In this document: positions 24,867 to 32,511 of the stretch, one piece after another
Numbering within the stretch: the stretch's first letter is position 1
Layout of the letters: each line of letters begins with the position of its first letter
NCBI GenBank assembly: GCA_020057085.1
Contig: JAGVGO010000254.1
Coordinates: 1 to 33,842, forward strand
Direction of reading: 5' to 3'
Source of the DNA: Planctomycetota bacterium
GTDB lineage: Bacteria > Planctomycetota > Uabimicrobiia > Uabimicrobiales > JABWCH01
Length of the DNA: 33,842 nucleotides
Notes under the pieces: generated by a model
Database searches by the model: none
What the model was told of the DNA's origin: nothing
The model's input: only the letters and a program-made list of their open reading frames with translations
Translations under genes and position numbers: made by a program

Positions 24867-25067
24867 AACACGCGTCTGATTGCTGACGTGGTCACTGGTA
24901 AGCTCGACGTGCGCGAGGCGAACGCATCAGCGGACTTGTCGGACGGGTCGGACCAGTCGGAATTGTCAGACTTGAACTTGTCGGACGGGCCTGTATTATC
25001 AGACTTGGGTGGGTCTGAATTGTCAGACTCGGATTCGTCGGACTCTTTTTTGGAGGAAACGCTATGA
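24867..25067 (+). pseudogene. 3'-terminal remnant of a type I restriction specificity (hsdS-like) gene
   Basis: Read in the frame whose codons start at multiples of three, this stretch encodes TRLIADVVTGKLDVREA followed by about 45 residues dominated by Ser, Asp and Leu, ending at TGA 25065-25067. The first motif is the characteristic C-terminal end of many HsdS proteins, the DNA-specificity subunit of type I restriction systems. The frame is closed just upstream by TAG at 24831 and has no ATG, so the rest of hsdS is missing and this piece cannot work as a specificity subunit. Its stop overlaps the ATG of the four-helix-bundle gene (ATGA), as expected of adjoining genes in an operon. The match to HsdS is from memory of the family and would need a search. 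Confidence 0.65.
24933..25049 (+). repeat. Degenerate 9-bp GAC-NN-GTCG repeats, upstream copy
   Basis: Repeated GACttGTCg-like units encode Leu-Ser-Asp or Gly-Ser-Asp in the remnant's frame. They are more degenerate than the downstream copy and include several insertions of 6-9 nt. Confidence 0.75.
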
Positions 25068-25738
25068 TCAACGACAACACGCCCATCCTTCCGCACGGGG
25101 GGTACCGCAAGCTGCGCAGTTATGCAGTGGCCGAAGCCGTCTACGACGCTACCGTGGTGTTCTGTCGCCGGTTCCTGGCGCAAGACTGGCGGATGAGCGA
25201 CCAGATGGTGCAAGCGGCGCGCAGCGGGGTACGCAACATCAGCGAAGGGAGCGGAGCTGCTGCGACTTCGCGCAAGACCGAAATGAAGCTCACCAATGTC
25301 GCCCGCGCCAGCCTGAACGACGAGCTGCTGCTGGACTACGAAAGTTTCCTGCGCCAAAAAGGGTTGCGTGTATGGTCCAAGGAATCGCCGGAGGCGCGGG
25401 CGATGCGCGAGCGGCTGCGGCACGACTACGTCGCCAACCTGCCACCCGCACCTCCAGGCTGTGTGCGACTGATCGGGCTCGCCGGACTGGCCGACTTCGT
25501 GGGCAAGGCCGCACCCGAATTTGCCGGCAACGCCATGGTCTGCGCCGTACATCAGGCGACTTATCTGCTCAAACGGCAACTCGCACGCCAGGCACAGGAT
25601 TTCATGGCAGAAGGCGGCTTCACCGAAAACCTGTACCGCCAGCGACAACAGGCGCGTGCCCGCGCGCCAAAGTCAGACAGGTCGGACAGGTCAGACAAGT
25701 CAGACAAGTTGGACATGTCTCAGGGAGGGAAGCCATGA
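25064..25738 (+). CDS. Four-helix-bundle (S23/avd-like) suffix-domain protein
   Basis: This 224-residue protein matches the four-helix-bundle family first known from 23S rRNA intervening sequences and related to the Avd proteins of diversity-generating retroelements. The N-terminal 100 residues carry the family pattern: YRKLRSYAVAEAVYDATVVF, DQMVQAARSGVRNISEGSG and SRKTEMKLTNVARASLNDEL. Residues 135-205 form the longer 'suffix' part, including ANLPPAPPGCVRLIG and CAVHQATYLLKRQL. It ends in a Ser-Asp-Arg/Lys repeat and MSQGGKP. The ATG has GGAGG 7 nt upstream. Long members like this are often encoded next to type I restriction genes, which fits the flanking hsdS remnant. The biochemical role is unknown; no retroelement or restriction gene is intact here. 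It is GC-rich relative to the lipid genes. Confidence 0.85.
   Translation: MINDNTPILPHGGYRKLRSYAVAEAVYDATVVFCRRFLAQDWRMSDQMVQAARSGVRNISEGSGAAATSRKTEMKLTNVARASLNDELLLDYESFLRQKGLRVWSKESPEARAMRERLRHDYVANLPPAPPGCVRLIGLAGLADFVGKAAPEFAGNAMVCAVHQATYLLKRQLARQAQDFMAEGGFTENLYRQRQQARARAPKSDRSDRSDKSDKLDMSQGGKP
25671..25720 (+). repeat. Ordered 9-bp GTCRGACAR repeats, downstream copy
   Basis: Five consecutive units (GTCAGACAG, GTCGGACAG, GTCAGACAA, GTCAGACAA, GTTGGACAT) encode Ser-Asp-Arg/Lys at the end of the four-helix-bundle protein. Each unit contains an imperfect GTC/GAC dyad, so the same Ser-Asp pattern also reads on the opposite strand. Confidence 0.9.
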
Positions 25739-25761
25739 CCACCGATCAAGTCGTTCAGTGA
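25735..25761 (+). pseudogene. Truncated start of a lost downstream gene (eight codons)
   Basis: ATGACCACC... overlaps the four-helix-bundle stop (ATGA) and is preceded by GGGAGG at a proper distance, so it looks like a real translation start. It reads MTTDQVVQ and then meets TGA at 25759. I interpret it as the 5' end of the next gene of the donor operon, cut off at the insertion boundary. The alternative is a chance mini-frame. Confidence 0.4.
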
Positions 25762-25784
25762 CGGTGATGTATAAAGGAAAAAAG

Positions 25785-28700
25785 ATGAAGATTGCCATTG
25801 TAGGAAGAGGAGGCGTTTTTCCTGGTGCTGCGAATTTAGAGGAGTTTTGGCAAAACATCGAGAGCGGCAGGGATATGGCGCAAGAGGCCCCTGCCGCAAG
25901 GTGGACGCTTCCCCTCGCAGATGTATATTCGCCTCACATCGAAGCCGACAAAGTCATCTCAAAGCGAGCCTGCTTTGTCAAAGATTTTTCTTTGGATTTA
26001 ACCGGCTGCAACCTCGGTGCCGATTTGCTCCGGCAACTGGATATTTCCGTGCAAATCCTTCTTGCCGCCGGTATCCAGGCATATAGAGACGGAGTCACTG
26101 CCGCTATTGACAAAAGCAGGATGGGCGTGATTGTGGGGAATATCGTTCTGCCCACAGAAAAAACATCGGCGTTGGCGGTAGAACAGTTCGCGCCAGCCTT
26201 TGAGCATAAGGTCTGGGGCACATCGGCCAGAGCGACAGCAAAGGTGCATCCTCTCAATGCCTTTTCGGCAGGGCTTCCCGCAGGACTGCTCGCGCAAACT
26301 TTAGGTTTGGGCGCGAGCTGCTTCACTCTGGATGCCGCCTGCGCCTCTTCTATCTATGCCATCAAACTGGCGGCCGAAGAGCTTCTTGCCGGCCGTGCCG
26401 ATGCTATGCTGGCCGGCGGCGTATCTCGTCCGGACTCTTTTTACACCCAGATGGGATTTTCCCAGCTCCAGGCTCTTTCTCCGAGCGGCAAATGTTCTCC
26501 CTTCGACCGCAAAGGAAACGGCCTGGTGGTAGGCGAAGGAGCCGGCATATTCCTGCTCAAACGCCTGGCAGACGCTCTACGCAGCGGAGATAGAATCTAT
26601 GCCACCATCGAAGGGATCGGGCTTGCCAACGATGTGCAAGGGACGCTGCTTTCTCCCGACAGCGAAGGGCAGCTCAGAGCCATGCGGCAGGCTTATCTGG
26701 AGGCGGGATGGATCCCCAGGGACGTAGAGCTGATCGAGTGCCATGCGACAGGAACCCCGCTGGGAGACCGTATCGAATTTGCAAGCATGCGTGAGCTGTG
26801 GCGGCAAGAAAGCTGGCAGCAGGGACAATGCGTGATCGGCTCGGTCAAGTCCAATATCGGACATCTCCTCACCGCCGCGGGTGCTGCCGGGTTGATGAAA
26901 ATTTTGTTCGCTTTAGAAAAAAAAGTCTTGCCGCCCACCGCCAATTTCGAATCCCCGGCAGAGAGCATATCTCTTCGAGAAAGTCCTTTTTGTGTACTAT
27001 CGCAGGCAAGGGTATGGGAGAGAACCAGAGCCGCCCAGCCACGACGCGCTGCAGTAAGCGCCTTTGGCTTCGGTGGCATCAACGGACACATGTTGCTCCA
27101 GGCATGGGAGGAACCTGTAAAAACTGGCGTCTCGTTCTCTTCACCACGAGAAAAAACAGACAAAGCAGACACAGTGGCAGCCCAATCGCCAATAGCCATT
27201 GCTATTGTAGGCATGGACTGCCAGGTCGGGCCATGGAAAGGTCTACGCGCTTTTCAAGAACAAGTTTTGGTCGGGAAAAACCATGAAGCTACCCTCCTGA
27301 CGCCTTTGTCGAGAGGGATAGAGCAGCTCAGTACCGGCGACAACAAAAAATTTTCCGGGCATTATCTTAGCAAAATCGAAATTCCGCCTGGCAAATTCCG
27401 CATTCCCCCTAAAGAACTCGAGGAATCGCTTCCCCAACAGATTCTTATGCTGGATGTCTCGCACGGTGCTCTGCAAGACAGCGGGCTGGAAATCGTCGGC
27501 CTGCGCTGTGGTGTTTTTATCGGCATCGCGTTAGATCTCAACACCACCAATTTTCATTTCCGCTGGCACATCCTGAACAGAGCCAGGCAAATGGCAGAAG
27601 AAAAAGGAATGTCGTCCGCAGAAGCGGCGAAATGGATCGCAAAGTCAGCCGATATGGCTGGCCCGCCTCTCACCGCCAACCGCACCATGGGTGCTCTGGG
27701 CGGGATCGTGGCCAGCCGGATTGCGCGGCAATTCCGCATCGGCGGCCCCAGTTTTACCATTTCGAGCGAAGACACTTCCGGATTAAAAGCAATGGAGGTG
27801 GCCATTCGCTTCTTAGAGAGAAAAGAGCTGGATTATGCCCTGGTAGGTGCGGTGGATTTTCCAGGCGACTGGCGCATGTTGACCGCCGCAAAATACCGGG
27901 CGTATGGCAACCCTGATGGCTGGAAGGTTGCGGAAGGTGCCGGGGCACTGGTGTTGCGCAGATTGGAAGATGCAAAGCGGGACGGCAACAAGATCTATGC
28001 GGTGATTGCCGGGATGGGAGCAGTTGCAGGCAAGAGCTATCCGGAAAATTTCGATACGGAGGCCTATTTCAGGGTTCTGCAGAAGGCATACCAGGAAAGC
28101 GGCAGCCACTCGGCAAGCGCAGGTTACTTAGAAGCGTCCGCGCTGGGGCTGCAAGATGCAGGAAAAAAAGAGCGAGAAATTTTGCAGAAATTTTTTGCGG
28201 CGGATGGATATTATGCGCTCGGAAATGTCAAAAAAGAGATTGGGCATGCCGGGGCCGCGAGCGGCCTAATGTCGCTGCTCAAAGCGGTTCTTGTTTTACA
28301 GCAAAATATGCTGCCTGGCTGGAAAGATGCCGACCGGCAGCCGATAGATATGCCCGACCGCTTCTACTTCCCGGCCGATTCGCAGTACTGGCTCCACAAC
28401 CGGGCCGCTGGACCTCGTCATGCAGGTGTTTCCTCTTTTGGGGTGGATGGAAATTATCTGCACGTGATTTTGCAGGAGTCTCCCCTTCCCGCTTTGGCAA
28501 AATCTTTGCTACAGCCATTGGGCGAGAGAACGGAAGTTTTACTCGCTCTTTCTGCCGCTTCTCTCCCCGAGATGCATGCTCTGATACAATACCTTGAACG
28601 CATCTGGGAAAGCCATGGCCAGTCATCTTTAGAAACGTTCGCCAGCATCTGGTGGCAGGAACATCAGGCACATTTTGCTTTGTCTTTAGCCATTCTATTA

Positions 28701-31700
28701 CGCAGAGGTGAAGACCTGCTGGCCAAAACCCGACTTATCCGCAACGCCCTCTCCAGCCCGAGCGAAGAGAATCTGAGCCTGCTACGCAAAGAAAGAATTT
28801 TTTATACGCCAGTACCTTTAGGTAAAGAAAGTAAAATCGCTTTTGTGTTCCCCGGCTCAGGGAATCACTACGTCGGCATGGGGAGAAATATCTCTGTGGC
28901 GTGGCCAGAACTCTTTCGTGAACACGAGCAAACCACTCTCTGGCTGCGCGAGCAATTCTGGAATTTTTCCAGGAATCAAGAGCCGGACTGCCAGTCATTG
29001 ATTTTTGGCCAGGTCGCTTTAGGCATTCTGTTGAGCGATCTCGTCAGAAAATTCAACATACACCCCCATGCAGTCATCGGTTACAGTCTGGGAGAATCCA
29101 CCAGCCTTTTTGCCATGCGGGTCTGGAGCGACAGGGATGAAATGTTCCGGCGCATGAAAAATTCCACGCTCTTTACCGAAGACCTCGCCGGACCTTGTAA
29201 AGCCATACGCAAAATATGGGGAGTCGCTCCGCAGGAAAAGATAGTCTGGGTCGTAGGCATGGTGGACAAAGGCGTAGCCGAAGTAAAAAAAGTTCTGTCG
29301 GGAAAACCGCGTGTCTATCTGTTGATTGTAAATACCCTCTCCGAATGTGTGATTGGTGGCGATGAGCGAGCGGTACAGGCAGCCGTAGCAGAACTGAAAT
29401 GCAATTATCTGCCTCTATCCGGAATTGCCACCGTCCACTGCGAGGCGCTGGAAGCCGTCAAGGAAGCTTACTGGCAGCTCCATTATTTCCCTCTGCATCT
29501 TGCCGCCGCCGTTGAACTCTACAGCGCAGCCTGGGCAATACCCTACGCAGCCACATCGGAAAAGGTTGCCGATTCCATTCTGGCCCAGGCTGTCAGCGGC
29601 TTCGATTTCCCCAAACTACTGGAGCATGCTTATGCACGAGGCTATCGCATCTTTTTGGAGATGGGGCCTGGCTACTCGTGCACTAGGGCTATCCAGAAGA
29701 TTCTGGCAGACAGGCCGCATCTGGCGGTCTCCGCGTGCTATAAAGAAACGGATGAGGCCTCCTCTGTCTTGGCATTGTTGGGAAATTTAATTGCCCAGGG
29801 CGTGAAGGTAGACCTGGGATTTCTCTACGGCGAACAAAAGCAAACGCAATGCCGGCAGGAAAAGCCTCGCCAGGAGGCAACGATTCGCATTTCCGTGGCA
29901 GGCCAACCTCTCCACGCAATTCCGCTACCAAAATATACAGAGCCGGTTTCTCTGCCTCTGCAACAAACGAAGTTGCCCGCTGTGCCTGCGACGATCGCGC
30001 ATAACCTGCTGCCCCATATTGCCTCGGCCCAGCAAGAGCATGCCCTGGCGCATGAGCGTTATCTGCAAATATCCCGGCAATTTACGCAAAATTTCGCGCA
30101 GGCTTTACTGTCGCAGATGAAGTTATTGGCACACATGGCGGCTGGCGGGGAGGTGAAGAAAGTCGCTTACGACCGCAGTATGTGCATGGAGTTTGCCGTC
30201 GGTTCGATTGCGAAAGTGTTTGGGGACAAATTTGCCGAGATCGTCCGGCACCCTACCCGCGTGCGCCTTCCTGCCGAACCGCTCATGCTGGTGGATCGAA
30301 TTTTGACTATCGAAGGAGAGCCTGGTTCCATGCTGTCCGGCCGCGTGGTCACCGAACATGACATCCATGATAACGCATGGTATCTGGATGAAGGGAAAAT
30401 TCCCACCTGCATTGCCGTCGAAGCCGGGCAGGCGGACCTTCTGTTGTCGGGCTATTTGGGGATAGATTTCCAAACCAAAGGCCTGGCCATGTACAGATTG
30501 CTGGATGCGGAAATCACGTTCCATCAATCTCTCCCCACGCCTGGGAAAACCGTACAGTACGATATTCATATCGCCCATTTTTTCAACCAGGGAGAAAGCC
30601 ACCTCTTTCGCTTCCGCTTTGAGGGCAGTGTGGATGGCAGGCCGCTCCTTTCGATGAAAAAAGGATGCGCTGGATTTTTCACCAGGCAGGCTCTGGATGC
30701 GGGTCAGGGGATCGTGCACAGCAAACTGGATCTCGAGCCAGCCCCCGGCAAACTGCCGGCGGACTGGAAATATCCTACCTCCATGGCCGTTGAATTTTAT
30801 GACGAAAAGCAAATTAAAGCTATTTATGCTGGAAATTTAGAGCATGCTTTCGGGCCGGCTTTTAAAAATTTCCCGAGCAAAAATCCTGTTACCCTGCCGC
30901 CAGGCTTTCAAAATTTAATCCACCGTGTCACGCATCTGGACCCTGCCGGAGGGCGCTACGGCATCGGCATCATTCGCTCGGAAGCCGACATTCGGCCCGA
31001 TGACTGGTTTTTGACGTGCCATTTCGTGGATGATATGGTGATGCCAGGCACTTTGATGTATGAATGTTGTATGCATACTCTCCGCATTTTCTTGTTGAGA
31101 ATGGGCTGGATCGCCGAGCGGGGGAAGGCGACTTATGAGCCAGTGCCAGGGGTTAGCAGTCAGCTCAAGTGCAGAGGCCAGGTAATTCCGTCCACCAGGC
31201 AAGCCGCTTATGAAGTGACCATCAAGGAGATGGGGTACAGGCCTGAGCCTTATGTTATTGCTGACGCCATCCTCTACAGTGACGGCAAGGCGATTGTCAA
31301 GATTACCAATATGTCTTTACAAATGAGCGGAGTTTCACAGGAAGAGATTCGTAATTTATGGGAAAAACAATCGCTTGCTGCGTCCGCACAATCTTCTACA
31401 GCCGCACCATATGCTCGCAAACCGGCGCTATTCGACAATGAAAAGATACTGGCCTTTGCGATTGGCAAGCCTTCGGCAGCGTTTGGCGAGCCCTACCAAA
31501 TATTCGATGCCGGTCGCGTCATTGCGAGATTGCCCGGTCCTCCCTACAAATTTTTAGACCGCATTACCGAGATTCATGCCCAAGCATGGAAGATGACGGC
31601 CGGCGGCAGTATCGAGGCGCAGTATGATGTGCCGCGCGCCGAGTGGTATTTCGATGCCAATGGCGGGCAAGGGATGCCTTTTGCCGTACTGCTCGAAATC

Positions 31701-32498
31701 GCACTACAGCCTTGCGGTTGGTTTGCTGCATATCTAGGCTCGGCCCTGATGAGTGAGAGCGACTTGTCCTTTCGCAATTTGGGTGGTCAGGCGGTCCAAT
31801 ATTTGGCAGTCCCACCGGAGATCGGCACGCTCACGACCAAAATCGAGGCTACCAATATCTCCCATTCGGGAGGCATGATTATACAACATTACGATATGGA
31901 GATGGCCGGTAAACAAGGGTTAATCTATAAAGGAAACACCTACTTTGGCTTTTTCTCCAAAGCGGCGCTCGCCAATCAAGTGGGACTTCAGGGAGTAAAG
32001 CTGTATGTTCCCAGCGAAACAGAGATGCAAGCGAAGCAAAGTTTTAGCTATCCCGCAAGTTTCCCCTTTCCGGAGCCGCAGCTGCGGATGGTGGATCAAA
32101 TCGACATTTTCCTGCCCAAGGGCGGCCCGCAGCAAATGGGCTTTATCCAGGGAAGCAAACTGGTAAATCCGACCGACTGGTTTTTTCAGGCACATTTTTA
32201 CCAGGATCCGGTGTGGCCTGGCTCTTTGGGGTTAGAATCCTGCCTGCAACTTTTAAAAGTGTGGGCTGCGCAAAGATGGGGAATTACGCCGCAAACCCGC
32301 ATGTCAACGGTAGCTCTAAATAAAAAACATACATGGGTTTACCGGGGGCAAGTCATTCCCAAAGACCATAAAGTCACAGTACAGGCGGTTATTACCCAGA
32401 TAAACGAAGCCGAACGCCTCATTCTTGCGGATGGGTATCTGGTGGTGGATAACAGAATCATTTACCAAATGAAAGATTTCAGTTTACAGATGCTTTAG
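25785..32498 (+). CDS. pfaC: PfaC/Pfa3-type PUFA synthase (KS-CLF-AT-DH-DH)
   Basis: This 2237-residue protein completes the synthase. Domains by residue: KS 1-440, with Cys186 in DAACASS, ECHATGT and SNIGH; CLF about 468-905, a second KS-like domain whose active-site Cys is replaced by Asp663 (SSEDTSG); AT about 1015-1340, with Ser1101 in GYSLGES; then four FabA-like hotdog folds making two DH didomains. Hotdogs 2 and 4 keep the catalytic His (His1746 in CHFVDDMVMPG, His2137 in AHFYQDPVWPG); hotdogs 1 and 3 lack it. The layout equals myxobacterial Pfa3 without its C-terminal acyltransferase, and unites functions that are split between PfaB and PfaC in Shewanella. ATG 25785 has AAAGGA 6 nt upstream; longer in-frame starts lie within the inserted cassette. 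Confidence 0.93.
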   Translation: MKIAIVGRGGVFPGAANLEEFWQNIESGRDMAQEAPAARWTLPLADVYSPHIEADKVISKRACFVKDFSLDLTGCNLGADLLRQLDISVQILLAAGIQAYRDGVTAAIDKSRMGVIVGNIVLPTEKTSALAVEQFAPAFEHKVWGTSARATAKVHPLNAFSAGLPAGLLAQTLGLGASCFTLDAACASSIYAIKLAAEELLAGRADAMLAGGVSRPDSFYTQMGFSQLQALSPSGKCSPFDRKGNGLVVGEGAGIFLLKRLADALRSGDRIYATIEGIGLANDVQGTLLSPDSEGQLRAMRQAYLEAGWIPRDVELIECHATGTPLGDRIEFASMRELWRQESWQQGQCVIGSVKSNIGHLLTAAGAAGLMKILFALEKKVLPPTANFESPAESISLRESPFCVLSQARVWERTRAAQPRRAAVSAFGFGGINGHMLLQAWEEPVKTGVSFSSPREKTDKADTVAAQSPIAIAIVGMDCQVGPWKGLRAFQEQVLVGKNHEATLLTPLSRGIEQLSTGDNKKFSGHYLSKIEIPPGKFRIPPKELEESLPQQILMLDVSHGALQDSGLEIVGLRCGVFIGIALDLNTTNFHFRWHILNRARQMAEEKGMSSAEAAKWIAKSADMAGPPLTANRTMGALGGIVASRIARQFRIGGPSFTISSEDTSGLKAMEVAIRFLERKELDYALVGAVDFPGDWRMLTAAKYRAYGNPDGWKVAEGAGALVLRRLEDAKRDGNKIYAVIAGMGAVAGKSYPENFDTEAYFRVLQKAYQESGSHSASAGYLEASALGLQDAGKKEREILQKFFAADGYYALGNVKKEIGHAGAASGLMSLLKAVLVLQQNMLPGWKDADRQPIDMPDRFYFPADSQYWLHNRAAGPRHAGVSSFGVDGNYLHVILQESPLPALAKSLLQPLGERTEVLLALSAASLPEMHALIQYLERIWESHGQSSLETFASIWWQEHQAHFALSLAILLRRGEDLLAKTRLIRNALSSPSEENLSLLRKERIFYTPVPLGKESKIAFVFPGSGNHYVGMGRNISVAWPELFREHEQTTLWLREQFWNFSRNQEPDCQSLIFGQVALGILLSDLVRKFNIHPHAVIGYSLGESTSLFAMRVWSDRDEMFRRMKNSTLFTEDLAGPCKAIRKIWGVAPQEKIVWVVGMVDKGVAEVKKVLSGKPRVYLLIVNTLSECVIGGDERAVQAAVAELKCNYLPLSGIATVHCEALEAVKEAYWQLHYFPLHLAAAVELYSAAWAIPYAATSEKVADSILAQAVSGFDFPKLLEHAYARGYRIFLEMGPGYSCTRAIQKILADRPHLAVSACYKETDEASSVLALLGNLIAQGVKVDLGFLYGEQKQTQCRQEKPRQEATIRISVAGQPLHAIPLPKYTEPVSLPLQQTKLPAVPATIAHNLLPHIASAQQEHALAHERYLQISRQFTQNFAQALLSQMKLLAHMAAGGEVKKVAYDRSMCMEFAVGSIAKVFGDKFAEIVRHPTRVRLPAEPLMLVDRILTIEGEPGSMLSGRVVTEHDIHDNAWYLDEGKIPTCIAVEAGQADLLLSGYLGIDFQTKGLAMYRLLDAEITFHQSLPTPGKTVQYDIHIAHFFNQGESHLFRFRFEGSVDGRPLLSMKKGCAGFFTRQALDAGQGIVHSKLDLEPAPGKLPADWKYPTSMAVEFYDEKQIKAIYAGNLEHAFGPAFKNFPSKNPVTLPPGFQNLIHRVTHLDPAGGRYGIGIIRSEADIRPDDWFLTCHFVDDMVMPGTLMYECCMHTLRIFLLRMGWIAERGKATYEPVPGVSSQLKCRGQVIPSTRQAAYEVTIKEMGYRPEPYVIADAILYSDGKAIVKITNMSLQMSGVSQEEIRNLWEKQSLAASAQSSTAAPYARKPALFDNEKILAFAIGKPSAAFGEPYQIFDAGRVIARLPGPPYKFLDRITEIHAQAWKMTAGGSIEAQYDVPRAEWYFDANGGQGMPFAVLLEIALQPCGWFAAYLGSALMSESDLSFRNLGGQAVQYLAVPPEIGTLTTKIEATNISHSGGMIIQHYDMEMAGKQGLIYKGNTYFGFFSKAALANQVGLQGVKLYVPSETEMQAKQSFSYPASFPFPEPQLRMVDQIDIFLPKGGPQQMGFIQGSKLVNPTDWFFQAHFYQDPVWPGSLGLESCLQLLKVWAAQRWGITPQTRMSTVALNKKHTWVYRGQVIPKDHKVTVQAVITQINEAERLILADGYLVVDNRIIYQMKDFSLQML

Positions 32499-32511
32499 TC
32501 AAGGTGTTTAT

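Larger units (their letters stand above)
24845..25762 (+). mobile_element. Inserted RM-operon fragment: hsdS tail + four-helix-bundle cassette
   Basis: This roughly 0.9-kb segment interrupts the pfaA-pfaC junction. It contains an hsdS-like C-terminal coding remnant, a Ser-Asp repeat, an intact four-helix-bundle gene with a second Ser-Asp repeat, and the start of another truncated gene. It is richer in G+C than its surroundings: 41 of 60 bases at 25201-25260 against 30 of 60 at 26041-26100. I see no transposase, and no clear terminal inverted repeats or target duplication, so the mechanism is open and the exact ends are uncertain by about 20 bp. Confidence 0.7.

Noticed and set aside
24317-25648. 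Long open frame of 443 codons on the minus strand across the end of pfaA and the four-helix-bundle gene
   Set aside because: It is antisense to two recognisable proteins. It stays open because the GTC/GAC repeats read as Ser-Asp on both strands and the region is GC-rich; its product has no recognisable domain.
25671-25720. Short regular repeats considered as a CRISPR array
   Set aside because: The unit is 9 bp with no unique spacers and it is in coding phase.
25009-25761. Plus-strand frame of 250 codons overlapping the four-helix-bundle gene
   Set aside because: Arg/Ala-rich composition typical of a shifted frame in GC-rich DNA. The overlapping frame from 25064 has the family motifs and a proper ribosome-binding site.
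25521-25784. Longer N-terminus for the PfaC-like synthase
   Set aside because: The extra residues are an out-of-frame reading of the four-helix-bundle gene; the KS domain begins directly at the ATG at 25785 after AAAGGA.
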